DNA of 64,000 nucleotides from Vicinamibacterales bacterium (lineage in GTDB: Bacteria > Acidobacteriota > Vicinamibacteria > Vicinamibacterales > Fen-181), in contig DASXVO010000039.1 in NCBI GenBank assembly GCA_036504215.1, positions 117,309-181,308 on the forward strand. Direction: 5' to 3'. The first letter of the stretch is position 1. Each line of letters opens with the position of its first letter. A program made the translations under genes and the position numbers. The notes beneath the pieces are model-generated. The model did not search any database. It had not been told where the DNA came from and worked only from the letters and a program-made list of their open reading frames with translations. Shown piece by piece: positions 16,884-25,424 of this stretch.

Positions 16884-17578
16884 AGCGACGCCCGCACGCC
16901 CGCGCGAATCCAACGTCCCGGCATGTCGACGCCACGTGTCTCCTGGTACTGCCGGTCCAGGAGGTTCGCGGCGTCGATTGTCAGCTCGACCTTGCCGACG
17001 GACCGCGTCACGCGAAGATCCCAGAGGACGTACTGGCGTCCGTCCACGCGGCGCACGAACGCCAGGCGCTGCGCCAGCGTGAGGCGCGCCGGCAGGCGAA
17101 CGGTGCCGCTGGCCGAGGCCGTATGGCGGGCGATGATCGACGCCGACGTCTGCCTCCCAGCCGGTCTCCTGGCCGACCTTCGCGTCTGCGGCGTCACCCA
17201 GAACGATCCGGCGCCGTAGCACACCTCGATGCGGACGCCGTCAATCATCACGGCCACCTGGCCGAAGCCCGATCCGCGCAGCGAGAAGTCGGCCTGCACG
17301 CCAAGCGGTCCGCGCGACCGCACGTCGACGCTCATGGCGTACGCGAGGATGTCCGCCAGCGAGCGGCCAGGCAGTTGGTCAATCTCCGCTCGGTCGAGCA
17401 CCCAGACGTGACGGGCCAGCGCCTGAAACGACACGGGAGACGCGGCCGGCGTCACCAGCACCGACTCCTCGAAACGCGGGGGTGTGGTCTGCGACCGGGC
17501 GGTGGCCGGCGCGCCGAGCACGCCAACGCCCGCCAGACCGACGAGACCCGCCGTCCATCCTCGATGTCTCAAGTCCAT
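16877..17578 (-). pseudogene. BtuB-like TonB-dependent receptor with large internal deletion
   Basis: The 233-residue frame starts with a signal peptide (ending near PATARSQ) and a good plug domain: VWVLDRAEIDQLPGRSLADI then FSLRGSGFGQVAVMIDGVRI near residue 115. Right after this, where about 25 plug residues should intervene, comes EVCYGAGS. It then jumps to the last barrel strands, LPARLTLAQRLAFVRRVDG and VELTIDAANLLDRQYQETRG. Receptors of this kind are usually 600 to 700 residues, so most of the barrel is gone and no pore can form. The reading frame has survived, pointing to in-frame deletion between short repeats. The linker in between (TPQTRRSARRPAGRQ) matches nothing. Probably a decayed vitamin B12 or similar receptor. 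Confidence 0.75.
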
Positions 17579-17963
17579 CGCTCCACTTCGTCCAGAGGCC
17601 GCAGGCCGGCGTCGCGAGAGCCGGCCGAAACCAACAGCGTAGCAGATTGGTGAGGTCGTCCGAACGCGCGGGGCCGGCCGCTGGGGCAGCCGGCCGGTCG
17701 TTGACTCACCATGCGGACCGATGCTAGGGTGCAGATCTGATGTTGACCACGAGCCATCTCGGCGCACGCCCGATGTCGCCCGAGGTCTGCCGCTCGTTCG
17801 CCGTCCCGTTTGGGCGCTAGCGCCCACCCACTCCATACCTCACCGGCGTTTCGCTTCTCGTCGACAGCTCGCAGCGGGCCGCGCGCGGCGGTGCGGGTTG
17901 GCCCCGTGCAGGCCCTGCACGACGACACACCGGCTCTCGATACAATCGACAGGGAGGACCGTG
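17579..17963. other. intergenic region between receptor remnant and pheA
   Basis: This 385-base divergent gap holds no full-length gene. It contains a TTGACT/extended -10 promoter (17701-17730, plus strand), a 26-codon open frame starting ATG at 17740 and ending TAG at 17820, and a perfect 16-base palindrome, tgggcgctagcgccca (17811-17826), that spans that stop. The layout resembles a leader-peptide region, but the short frame is not rich in aromatic codons, so attenuation control of pheA is not supported. Confidence 0.5.
17701..17730 (+). promoter_or_regulatory. candidate promoter for pheA
   Basis: TTGACT (17701-17706), an 18-base spacer and an extended -10, TG-C-TAGGGT (hexamer 17725-17730). 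This is one of the better -35/-10 pairs in the window. It would give pheA a leader of about 225 bases. Confidence 0.5.
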
Positions 17964-19034
17964 ATGGATCTCGCGAGACTGCGTTCGGCCATTGACGATG
18001 CGGACCGGAAGTTGCTGCGGTTGATTGACGACCGGATGCAACTGGCGCTCAGAGCCGGGCGTCTCAAACCCGTCGTGGAGGATCCGGCCCGGGAGGAAGA
18101 AGTCCTGCGGAACGTGAACGCCGCCCGCGACACGCTGCTCGACGCGCCGTTCATCGAGGCTCTGTTCCGCGCGATCATGGAGGAGTCTCGCCGCCTCCAG
18201 GACCGTCGCTTCCGCCTCGTCGCGTTCCAGGGCGAGCGTGGCGCGTGGGGTGAACTCGCGGCCAGGAGCTACGGCGCCAGCCTGGTTCCGATGCCGTGCC
18301 GCGAGTTCCGCGACGTCTTCCAGGGCGTGGCCGACGGCGCCATGGACGTCGGGCTCGTCCCCGTCGAGAACTCGATCGAGGGCGCGGTCGGTGAAGTGAA
18401 CGACCTGCTGGTCGAAACCAACTTGCGGATTGTCGGGGAGGTGCTCCAGCCGATCCATCACGCGCTGCTGGCGCTTCCTGGAACCGATCGTCGCGACATC
18501 AGGGCGGTGTACTCCCACCCGCAGGCCCTCGGCCAGTGCCGGGGGTTCCTCTCGCGTCTGGGGCTCGAGGCGCGGCCCTTCTACGACACCGCGGGTGCGG
18601 CGCGGTGGTTGGCCAACGATCGGCCGCAGTCCGTGGCGGTGCTCGCGAGCACGCTGTCGGCCTCCCTCTACGGGCTAGACGTCGTCGAGGAACGCGTCGA
18701 GGACCACGCCGCGAACACGACGCGCTTCCTCGCGCTCGCCCGCGACGGGACCGGCTCGGTCGGTCGGAAGTGCTCGCTCGTATTCTCGGCGCCGCACCGT
18801 GCCGGTGCGCTGCTCGACGTGCTGCGCGTGTTTGCCGAAGAGCAGTTGAACCTCACGCGCATCGAGTCGCGTCCCGTTCGGAGCGACCCGGGCGCGTTCG
18901 CCTTCCTGCTGGACTTCCTCGGTGCGCGGGACGACGAGCACGTCGTCCGGGCGCTCGGGCGGATCCCGGAATTGACGCTGACCTGGAAAGTGCTGGGGTT
19001 CTACGAGCCGGCGGCGTCGGCGAACGGGCTCTGA
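17964..19034 (+). CDS. pheA: bifunctional chorismate mutase / prephenate dehydratase
   Basis: A 356-residue P-protein that turns chorismate into prephenate and then phenylpyruvate for phenylalanine synthesis. Residues about 1-75 are an AroQ chorismate mutase (LRSAIDDADRKLLRLIDDRM). The dehydratase domain runs from FQGERGAWGELAA (about 90) through VPVENSIEGAVGEV to the TRF motif in NTTRFLALA near residue 253. A C-terminal ACT domain has RAGALLDVLRVFAEE and ESRPV, for feedback by phenylalanine. Length and order match typical PheA. ATG 17964 has AGGGAGG six bases upstream; the in-frame GTG just before it is possible. It is convergent with nadE. Confidence 0.95.
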   Translation: MDLARLRSAIDDADRKLLRLIDDRMQLALRAGRLKPVVEDPAREEEVLRNVNAARDTLLDAPFIEALFRAIMEESRRLQDRRFRLVAFQGERGAWGELAARSYGASLVPMPCREFRDVFQGVADGAMDVGLVPVENSIEGAVGEVNDLLVETNLRIVGEVLQPIHHALLALPGTDRRDIRAVYSHPQALGQCRGFLSRLGLEARPFYDTAGAARWLANDRPQSVAVLASTLSASLYGLDVVEERVEDHAANTTRFLALARDGTGSVGRKCSLVFSAPHRAGALLDVLRVFAEEQLNLTRIESRPVRSDPGAFAFLLDFLGARDDEHVVRALGRIPELTLTWKVLGFYEPAASANGL

Positions 19035-19039
19035 GGTCC

Positions 19040-19053
19040 CGGACTGCAGTCCG
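19040..19053. terminator. 14-base perfect palindrome between convergent pheA and nadE
   Basis: cggactgcagtccg lies just after the pheA stop and 12 bases before the nadE stop. It could form a seven-pair stem without a loop, or a cruciform, but has no T tract. A shared termination or decay-blocking element is possible; evidence is position only. Confidence 0.3.
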
Positions 19054-19065
19054 TCGACTCCGGGC

Positions 19066-21054
19066 TCACGCCGACAGGTCGTCGAGCCAGAGCGTGACCT
19101 CGGCGTCCGACGGCATGCGCCAATCGCCCCGGGGCGATAACGCCACCGAGCCGACTTTCGGGCCGTCGGGCATGACCGACCGCTTCCACTGGTTGCCGAA
19201 GAACCGGGTGATGAACACCCGCAGCCACTTGCGGATCGTGTCGGCGTCGTACCGATCGCGGAACGCGCTTGTCGCGAGGAACAAGATCTTGGCCGGGCGG
19301 CTCTCCCACCGTGCGAAGTGATACAGGAAGAAGTCGTGCAGCTCGTACGGCCCGATGATGTCCTCGGTCCTCTGGAAGACGGCGCCGGGCTGGTCGCCGC
19401 TGACGAGTTCTGGCGAGATCGGTGTCTGGAGGACGTCGTCGAGGACCGCTTTCACCGGGGCGAAGCTGGGCTGGGCCGCGACCCATCCGACCAGGTGCCG
19501 CACCAGCGTCTTGGGGACGCCGGCGTTCACGTTGTAGTGAGAGATGTGATCGCCGTTGAACGTGTTCCAGCCGAGCGCGATCTCGGACAGGTCGCCGGTG
19601 CCGAGCACCAGTGCGCGCAGCTGGTTCGCCTTGTTCATCAGCACCATGGTGCGATAGCGCGCCTGCACGTTTTCGAACGTGACGTCCTGCACGTGCCGGT
19701 CGTGGCCGATGTCGCGGAACTGCTGCAGGCAGCCTTCGGTGATGTCGATGGCTTCGAGCGTGACGCCGCAGCCCTGGGCCAGGCGTCCGGCGTTGCCCCG
19801 CGTGCGGGCGCTCGTGCCGAATCCCGGCATGGTGAAGGCGAAGATCGATGCCCGCGGCAGGCCGAGCAGATCGAAGGCGCGAACGGCGACGAGCAAGGCC
19901 AGGGTGGAATCGAGTCCGCCCGACAGGCCGACGACGAGCCGCTCGATCTTCGTCTGCGTCATCCGCTTCGCAAGCCCGGACGTCTGGATGGAGATGATCT
20001 CCTCGGTTCGCCGGTTCCGCTCCGCATCGTCCAGCGGGATGAAGGGGGTGGGGTCAATCGGGCGGCGCAGGCCGAGCGCGGCCGCGGACCGGGCGGGACG
20101 CGCGTTCGGCACGGCAACATCAGCCTCGCCAACGTCGATCGTTCGCCACACCATCGGCGGGAACGCATGCACCGAGTCGCTGAAGCTCGTCGTGCGTTCG
20201 CGGTCGAGCCGCAGGTGCTCGATGTCCACGTCGGCCACCAGCAGTTCCGACTCTCGCGAGAAGCGCGCGGACTCGGCCAGCGTCGATCCGTCTTCCGCAA
20301 TGATGGCGTGCCCGCCGAAGACCACGTCCTGCGAGGACTCGCCGGCACCGCATGACGCGTAGACGTAGGCGCAGATGCCTCGCGCCGACTGCTGCGCGAC
20401 CAGCGCGCGCCGGTAGTCGGCCTTGCCGACCAGTTCGTTGGATGCGGAGAGGTTGACGATCAACTGCGCGCCATGGAGCACCTGGAACGAACTCGGTGGC
20501 AGGGGTCCCCAGAGGTCCTCGCAGATCTCCACGCCGAACACGAAGCCCGTGGCGCCGTGGGCGCGGAAGAGGAGATCCGTGCCAATCGGCACCACCTGGC
20601 CGCCGACCGGTACGTCGCGGACCAGCAGGTCGCGCGACGAGGCGAACCAGCGCTCCTCGTAGTATTCCTTGTAGCCAGGGATATAGGTCTTCGGCACGAG
20701 GCCGAGCACGGTCCCGCCGCTCACCACCGCGGCCGTGTTGAACAGGCAGCCCTCGGCCGCCAGCGGGAATCCGACGATCAGGACCGGGCTGAGCCGTGAG
20801 GATGCGCTGGCGATCTCGGCCAGCGCCTCAGCGGCCCGGTCGAGCAGGAGTTGCTGATGGAAGAGATCGCCCGCGGTGTACCCGGTCAGGCACAGTTCCG
20901 GGAAGGCCACGAGCTCGGCGCCTTCCTCGTCTGCCCGCGCGGCGCATTCGAGGATCTGGCGGACGTTGTGCTCGATATCGGCAACCTTCAGGGCTGGAAC
21001 GGCTGCCGCCACACGGACGAAGCCGAAGTCGGGCCGCGCCTGGAGTGCGCTCAT
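19066..21054 (-). CDS. nadE: glutamine-dependent NAD+ synthetase
   Basis: A 662-residue two-domain enzyme for the last step of NAD synthesis, amidating deamido-NAD with ammonia from glutamine. The N-terminal nitrilase-type glutaminase has the full triad: Glu53 (FPELCLTGY), Lys122 (PKTYIPGY) and Cys178 (VEICEDLWG). The C-terminal synthetase has the pyrophosphate loop VVGLSGGLDSTLALLV. Further on are LGTGDLSEIALGWNT and GDHISHYNVNAGVPKT. Length is typical of the glutamine-dependent long form. The start at 21054 lies 53 bases from the divergent YbaK-like gene. No clear ribosome binding site was found before it. Confidence 0.95.
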   Translation of the reverse strand: MSALQARPDFGFVRVAAAVPALKVADIEHNVRQILECAARADEEGAELVAFPELCLTGYTAGDLFHQQLLLDRAAEALAEIASASSRLSPVLIVGFPLAAEGCLFNTAAVVSGGTVLGLVPKTYIPGYKEYYEERWFASSRDLLVRDVPVGGQVVPIGTDLLFRAHGATGFVFGVEICEDLWGPLPPSSFQVLHGAQLIVNLSASNELVGKADYRRALVAQQSARGICAYVYASCGAGESSQDVVFGGHAIIAEDGSTLAESARFSRESELLVADVDIEHLRLDRERTTSFSDSVHAFPPMVWRTIDVGEADVAVPNARPARSAAALGLRRPIDPTPFIPLDDAERNRRTEEIISIQTSGLAKRMTQTKIERLVVGLSGGLDSTLALLVAVRAFDLLGLPRASIFAFTMPGFGTSARTRGNAGRLAQGCGVTLEAIDITEGCLQQFRDIGHDRHVQDVTFENVQARYRTMVLMNKANQLRALVLGTGDLSEIALGWNTFNGDHISHYNVNAGVPKTLVRHLVGWVAAQPSFAPVKAVLDDVLQTPISPELVSGDQPGAVFQRTEDIIGPYELHDFFLYHFARWESRPAKILFLATSAFRDRYDADTIRKWLRVFITRFFGNQWKRSVMPDGPKVGSVALSPRGDWRMPSDAEVTLWLDDLSA

Positions 21055-21058
21055 GCGA

Positions 21059-21067
21059 TGCTATGAT
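21059..21067 (+). promoter_or_regulatory. extended -10 element before the YbaK-like gene
   Basis: TG-C-TATGAT, about 40 bases upstream of ATG 21108, in the short divergent gap with nadE and partly overlapping the sequence just before the nadE start. Confidence 0.45.
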
Positions 21068-21107
21068 ACGCCGGCATGGCCACAGAGCCATAGCACTCCA
21101 CCTGCCT

Positions 21108-21596
21108 ATGTCCCACGCGTTTCCTTCCACACCGGCTGTCCTGTTCCTGAGGGCGCAGCACGTTCCGTTCACCGAGCACGGGTATCGGTACGAGGAACAC
21201 GGCGGCACGGCCGTCGCGGCGCGTGAACTGGCCGTGCCCGAGCACGCGGTCATCAAGACTCTCATCATGGAAGACGACGGCCGGCGGCCGTTGATCGTCC
21301 TGATGCACGGCGACCGCGAGGTGTCCACCAAGCAGCTCGCCCGACAAATTGGCGCGCGGAGCGTGGCCCCATGCAGGCCGGACGTCGCAAACCGCCACAC
21401 AGGCTATCTCGTGGGCGGCACCTCGCCGTTCGGCACCAGGAAGGCGATGCCCGTCTACCTCGAGCGAGGCGTGCTCGAGGAGCCGACCATCTACGTCAAC
21501 GGCGGCAGCAGGGGCTTCCTGGTCGGCCTCGCGCCGGCGGACCTCGTGCGGGTGCTCTCCCCAACGCTCGTGGACGTGGCGCTCGTGGGCGGATAG
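21108..21596 (+). CDS. ybaK: YbaK/EbsC-type aminoacyl-tRNA deacylase
   Basis: A 162-residue YbaK-like deacylase. AVLFLRAQHVPFTEHGYRY starts the domain; VIKTLIMEDDG carries the essential lysine near residue 47; HTGYLVGGTSPFGTRKAMPV gives the glycine-rich substrate loop near 100; NGGSRGFLVGLAPADL closes it. YbaK removes mischarged cysteine from tRNA(Pro). The true start is ATG 21108, since the frame before it is antisense to nadE. It is divergent from nadE. Together with the ProX-type gene at 14.7 kb it gives two different proline-tRNA editing factors in the window. Confidence 0.9.
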   Translation: MSHAFPSTPAVLFLRAQHVPFTEHGYRYEEHGGTAVAARELAVPEHAVIKTLIMEDDGRRPLIVLMHGDREVSTKQLARQIGARSVAPCRPDVANRHTGYLVGGTSPFGTRKAMPVYLERGVLEEPTIYVNGGSRGFLVGLAPADLVRVLSPTLVDVALVGG

Positions 21597-21702
21597 ACCG
21601 TGGAGACGCAGGGACGGCAGGCGCCAGCCGAGGGCCCGGCGCTCGCGGCGCGGCGGGGGCCGGAGGCCGGAGACAGATCGGTTCCGCAAATTGGAAGACT
21701 AG

Positions 21703-21711
21703 TGATACCTT
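21703..21711 (+). promoter_or_regulatory. extended -10 element before the small membrane protein gene
   Basis: TG-A-TACCTT, about 30 bases before ATG 21742. The spacing allows a leader of about 24 bases carrying GAGAGGAAA. Confidence 0.4.
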
Positions 21712-21741
21712 GTCCCCTTGCATATCGATTGAGAGGAAACG

Positions 21742-22149
21742 ATGGGCGAGGCACAACGCGGTGCGGGCGGCACACCCGGGGGGATCGGCCAGTTCATCAT
21801 CGGCGTCGTGATGGCGGCCGTTGGCGCGTACCTGCTGCTCAACCAGGTGCAGGTGACGACCTCGGGTTGGTACTTCTGGGGAACGAATTCCTTCGGGCTG
21901 ACGCTGTTGCCGCTCCTCATCGGCATCGGTGTGCTGTTCTTCAACGGCCGTTCGATCATCGGTTGGTTCCTCACCGTCGTCGGTTTCGCGATCATCGTGG
22001 CCGGCATCCTGATGAACCTGGACATCTACTTCCGACAGACCAGCTTGTACAACACGCTCGTGATGCTCGGGCTGCTCGCCGGTGGGCTCGGTCTCATCGC
22101 TCGGGCGCTGCGACCGTCCGGTTCGTCATCCGCGCGGCCGCAGGCGTAG
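21742..22149 (+). CDS. small four-helix membrane protein, function unknown
   Basis: A 135-residue protein with four hydrophobic segments: about residues 14-32, 46-62, 66-88 and 96-114. They are linked by short loops. The N-terminus is glycine-rich and the tail is polar (SSSARPQA). I recognise no family with certainty. GAGAGGAAA precedes the ATG at good spacing. It resembles the short DUF-type inner-membrane proteins that bacteria encode near stress or envelope genes. The next gene, a small secreted protein, follows after 100 bases on the same strand. Confidence 0.75.
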   Translation: MGEAQRGAGGTPGGIGQFIIGVVMAAVGAYLLLNQVQVTTSGWYFWGTNSFGLTLLPLLIGIGVLFFNGRSIIGWFLTVVGFAIIVAGILMNLDIYFRQTSLYNTLVMLGLLAGGLGLIARALRPSGSSSARPQA

Positions 22150-22249
22150 GTGCTGGCGGACGGGTCGGCTGCCCGACCGCCGAGAGGAGGCAGGGAGGAC
22201 CTGCCAGACCGGAGCTGGCTCCCGCCAGCCCCACGTTGGAGGAGGACGC

Positions 22250-22552
22250 ATGAAGAAGGTGCTCTGGATCGCGCTCGCCCTCGTCGTCGCTGTCGGCCTG
22301 CTGTCGGTGGCCAACGCCGCTGAGAAGAGCTATCAATTCACCGGGACGGTGAAGTCGGTGGATGGTGCGACGTTCACCGTGGAGAAGAGCGCCAAGGACG
22401 TGTGGACGTTCACGACCGAGGCGGCCACCAAGGGCGCGCCGAAGGTGGGGGAGAAGGTCACGGTCTACTACAAGATGATCGCGACCGAGATCGAGGCCAA
22501 GCCCGCGGCGGCCAAGCCCGCAGCGGCCAAGCCCGCGCCGAAGAAGAAGTAG
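22250..22552 (+). CDS. small secreted protein with Lys/Ala/Pro-rich tail
   Basis: A 100-residue protein with a clear Sec signal peptide (KKVLWIALALVVAVGLLSVANA, cut after residue 23 or so). A short beta-rich domain follows, YQFTGTVKSVDGATFTVEKS onward, of the OB-like kind seen in DUF5666-type proteins. The C-terminus is a repeated AAAKPAAAKPAPKKK tail, built from near-identical DNA repeats at about 22500-22545 that could vary in copy number. TTGGAGGAGGA precedes the ATG. A positively charged tail could hold it to the outer surface or to nucleic acid or lipid; function is unknown. Confidence 0.75.
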   Translation: MKKVLWIALALVVAVGLLSVANAAEKSYQFTGTVKSVDGATFTVEKSAKDVWTFTTEAATKGAPKVGEKVTVYYKMIATEIEAKPAAAKPAAAKPAPKKK

Positions 22553-22560
22553 GACACCTG

Positions 22561-22589
22561 GAGGGCGGGACCCCACCGGTTCCGCCCTC
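22561..22589. terminator. hairpin between convergent genes
   Basis: GAGGGCGG (22561-22568) pairs exactly with CCGCCCTC (22582-22589) around a 13-base loop. It sits nine bases after one stop and ten before the opposite one, as expected for a shared bidirectional terminator. There is no T tract on either side. Confidence 0.5.
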
Positions 22590-22598
22590 TCCCGCCCG

Positions 22599-23765
22599 CT
22601 ACCTTCTGCACACCACCATCAACGTCTGGTCGTCGTCGTGCCGTCCGGCGCTGAACGTTCGAACGGCTTCCAACACACAGTCACGCACGTGGCCGGCATC
22701 GCCGGCGCCGGCGGCGGCGATGATGATGCCGGTGAGCCGGCGTTCGCCGAACTCGTCGCCCGTCGCGTCGCACGCCTCGGTGATGCCGTCGGTGTAGAGG
22801 ACGAGTGTATCGCCCGACGCCATCCGCACGGTCCGCTCCGCGTACCGGGAGTCGAGGCAGATGCCGAGCACCGTACCGCCCTCGGCGAGCACCTCGTTCC
22901 GGCCATCGCTGTGGACGAGCACCGGCGGGTTGTGGCCGGCGTTGCAGTAGTGGAAGGTCCCATCGCGCGTGTCGAGGATGGCGAAGAAGAAGGAGACGAA
23001 GCGATCGTCCGGCAGCGTCGGGCAAAGCGTCCGGTTGACGCGCGCGCACACGTCAGCCGGCATTCGGCCGTCGCCAACTGCCGAGCGGACGGCGGCCTGC
23101 AAGTTGGCCGCCAGCAACGCGGCCGGGATTCCCTTGCCCGCAACGTCGCCGACGCAGAGCGCCAGCCAGCGGTCATCGAGGGCTATCACGTCGTAGGTAT
23201 CGCCGCCGACCGAGGCCGCTGCCTCGCACACGGCCGCAAGATCCCAACCGGGGCGTGAAGGCAGCTCTGGCGGCAGCAGGTGACGCTGAATGTCGCGGGC
23301 TTGATCGAGTTCGCGCGTGTGTCGGGCGGTGGCGTGGCGTTCGCCGCGCCGCGCGTCGGTCAGTGCCCGGACCATCGCGACGACGCGGTCGTTGTCCCAT
23401 GGCTTCTGGATGAAGTCGCGCACCCCGTGACGCAGCGCTTCGATCGCGACTTCCATCGTGCCCCAACCGGTCATGACCACGACCGGCAGCTGTTCGTCGA
23501 CCGTGCGCACCTGCGACAGCAGGTCGAGGCCTTCGCGCCCCGATGTGGTGTCCCGGGCGTAGTTCAAATCCATCAACAGGAGGTCGAACTCGCGCTTGGA
23601 TAGGGCTTCGAGGACTGCGGCCGGGGAACGTACCATCTCCGTGCGGAACCCTTCGGGCTGCAGCAACAGGCGGAGTGCGTCGAGAACGTCGGCTTGATCG
23701 TCGGCGACGAGGATCTGAGGGCAACCCGCGAGGGTCTTGATATCGGGCATGTCGGTGGAAGACAC
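22599..23765 (-). CDS. response regulator with PP2C (SpoIIE/RsbU-type) phosphatase
   Basis: A 388-residue protein. Residues about 17-135 form a receiver domain with the phospho-acceptor in LLLMDLNYARD, MTGWG and the conserved lysine in FIQKPWD. A short coiled linker leads to a PP2C-like phosphatase (about 165-388): GGDTYDVIALDD, GDVAGKGIPAALLAANL, YCNAGHNPPVL, LYTDGITEA and DDDQTLMVV carry the metal-binding aspartates and glycines. Proteins of this type act in partner-switching control of sigma factors or other targets. The start is a GTG without an evident ribosome binding site; ATG 23750 is the alternative. It lies 127 bases downstream of the yigZ-like gene on the same strand, close to the histidine kinase at 24.3-25.4 kb, a possible phosphodonor. 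Confidence 0.9.
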   Translation of the reverse strand: MSSTDMPDIKTLAGCPQILVADDQADVLDALRLLLQPEGFRTEMVRSPAAVLEALSKREFDLLLMDLNYARDTTSGREGLDLLSQVRTVDEQLPVVVMTGWGTMEVAIEALRHGVRDFIQKPWDNDRVVAMVRALTDARRGERHATARHTRELDQARDIQRHLLPPELPSRPGWDLAAVCEAAASVGGDTYDVIALDDRWLALCVGDVAGKGIPAALLAANLQAAVRSAVGDGRMPADVCARVNRTLCPTLPDDRFVSFFFAILDTRDGTFHYCNAGHNPPVLVHSDGRNEVLAEGGTVLGICLDSRYAERTVRMASGDTLVLYTDGITEACDATGDEFGERRLTGIIIAAAGAGDAGHVRDCVLEAVRTFSAGRHDDDQTLMVVCRR

Positions 23766-23892
23766 AAGCCGCGTGCCAGCGGCGCGGCTGTCGTATCTCC
23801 ATTGACCGTCACTGGTTAGGGCCGACGGCCGCGCGCAGACCGCCTGGCCACTGTCCGAATCTGGGACGGTGCGTTCCCGGTGCGGACCAACC

Positions 23893-24267
23893 CTACCCAG
23901 TCTGCTTGTTGATCGCCGCCTGTCCGGCGTCCCGGAAGGCGCGAGAGACGCCGCCGACCCCGAGCTTCACGCCCCCGAAGATCCGCGAGACGACGAGCGC
24001 GCCTTCGATGTCGTGTTTCCTCAGGAGTTCCAGCAGCACCCGTCCCGGGTGGCCGACCTCGCCGTCATCCTTGGACGCCTCCAGCACGGTGCCGGACGGG
24101 TCGCGGAGGCGATGAGCCCAGCAGTGGTGGTTGGCCTTGCGGTAGTCGCGCTTGCGGAGGCGTAGCAGCGCATCCATCTCATCGGCCGATCCGAGGGGCG
24201 AGAGCAGGGCGTAGAAGCGCGAGCGTTCCACCGTGAGCGCGAACTCGCTGGTGCTGCGCACCTTCAC
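23893..24267 (-). CDS. YigZ/IMPACT family N-terminal domain protein
   Basis: A 124-residue protein equal to the first domain of YigZ (UPF0029/IMPACT). The segment HHCWAHRLRDPSGTVLEASKDDGEVGHP near residue 47 and VSRIFGGVKLGVGGVSRAF near 93 are strongly family-like. Usual YigZ is about 200 residues with a second ferredoxin-like domain, which is missing here, so this is a short form, not obviously broken. The GTG start overlaps the stop of the histidine kinase gene as GTGA, so it is translationally coupled to it. IMPACT proteins are linked to translation and stress control in eukaryotes; the bacterial role is unclear. Confidence 0.85.
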   Translation of the reverse strand: MKVRSTSEFALTVERSRFYALLSPLGSADEMDALLRLRKRDYRKANHHCWAHRLRDPSGTVLEASKDDGEVGHPGRVLLELLRKHDIEGALVVSRIFGGVKLGVGGVSRAFRDAGQAAINKQTG

Positions 24268-25424
24268 GACGTGGTGCCTTCCTGGGCAGTCAGTTCGAGC
24301 ACGAAGATGGTGCCTTGTCCTGGAGCGGACGTGAACGTGAGCCGTCCGCGCAGATGACGTTCGGCGAGCAACCGCGCGCTGTAGGTGCCGACCCCGCGAC
24401 CGCGCCCGCCCTTGGTCGAGAACGACCGCTGAAAGACCTGCAGCCTGACGGCATCGGGCATCACGCTCTCGTTGTGCACCGCAAAGCGCGTGGGCAGTCC
24501 GCTTTCGAACGAGATGGTGACCGACTGGCCGGCGCCCGACGCTTCGAGCGCATTCTTGACGAGGTTGCCCAGCACGCGGCGCAGCAGCATCCCGTCGGTG
24601 ATGATGGTCGCCTCTCCGGCCATGTTCACCGCGATGCTCTTGCCGGTCGCAACCGAGTGGTGCCGGTACAGGTTGACCAGATCCTCGATCAACTCGCGAA
24701 CGTCGATCTCAACAGGCCGCGCCGTGAGTTCGCCCCGCTCGGCGGCCGCCAGGTCGCGCTGCGCTTCGATCTCCTCGACGACCTGCGCGGCCAGCGGCGC
24801 GATCCGGCCGCTGAACTCCACAGCCTCCTCCGGCGTGAGATGCGGCCAGAGTCTCAGGATGTCGCGAAGCCCGCCCGCCGCGTTCAGGACGTCGTGGAAG
24901 AACATCCGCTCGAGCACGCGCCGCCGCTGTTCGCCGCTGGTGTCGCGAATCGCAAATACCGCGAAGCGCCCGCCCGCGATCTCGATCGGCGTCGTCCAGA
25001 CCTGCAGGTCGAGCGAGTCGCCGCCGAGTTCCGGTTTCAGCGTCAGCCGGCACTCCTCGCCGGTAGGCTCGCCGATTGACTGTGTCCTGGCGGTCGCGCG
25101 CGCCGCGCCGCACAGGGCGCAGGCGGGGGTCGTTCCGCACCCGGCCGGCTCGCTCTCACTGTTTTGACAGCCGATGGCCTGTCCCACGCGCAGGCCCAGC
25201 AGTTCGCCCTCAGATCTCTTCGCCAACTGCTCGAACCGGAGGTTCGCCCTCACGATCTGTCGGTGGTCGTTGATGATGGCGGCCGGCTCGGGAAAGCTCT
25301 CGAGCAGGGTTCCCACGACCGGTTCAGCCGCCAGGAGCTCTCGCTGGCGGACGATGGTCGTCATCGGCACGCGCTCGGGAGGAGCGAAGAAGGTGACCGG
25401 CGAGTCGTGGGACGGCACGCTCAT
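24264..25424 (-). CDS. PAS-domain sensor histidine kinase with four-cysteine insert
   Basis: A 386-residue cytosolic kinase without membrane helices. A PAS domain (about 38-160, [22 protein letters not shown]) contains Cys86-x9-Cys96-x5-Cys102-x2-Cys105, a likely metal, haem or Fe-S site. The phospho-acceptor His177 lies in [11 protein letters not shown]. The ATPase domain has [11 protein letters not shown] (N box) and [18 protein letters not shown] (G box). The gene begins with ATGA overlapping the aminotransferase-fusion stop and ends with GTGA overlapping the YigZ-like gene, so the three are one coupled operon. The RsbU-like regulator nearby could be its partner. An identical cysteine spacing occurs in the PAS protein at 42.3-42.9 kb. 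Confidence 0.92.
   Translation of the reverse strand: MSVPSHDSPVTFFAPPERVPMTTIVRQRELLAAEPVVGTLLESFPEPAAIINDHRQIVRANLRFEQLAKRSEGELLGLRVGQAIGCQNSESEPAGCGTTPACALCGAARATARTQSIGEPTGEECRLTLKPELGGDSLDLQVWTTPIEIAGGRFAVFAIRDTSGEQRRRVLERMFFHDVLNAAGGLRDILRLWPHLTPEEAVEFSGRIAPLAAQVVEEIEAQRDLAAAERGELTARPVEIDVRELIEDLVNLYRHHSVATGKSIAVNMAGEATIITDGMLLRRVLGNLVKNALEASGAGQSVTISFESGLPTRFAVHNESVMPDAVRLQVFQRSFSTKGGRGRGVGTYSARLLAERHLRGRLTFTSAPGQGTIFVLELTAQEGTTS

Noticed and set aside
15246..17222. A 658-codon minus-strand frame opposite the POT transporter
   Set aside because: Arg/His/Asp-rich low-complexity translation, antisense to a clear membrane transporter gene; a shadow.
17740..17820. Classical phenylalanine attenuator leader peptide
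   Set aside because: Only two phenylalanines in 26 codons, and no alternative terminator with a T tract before pheA.
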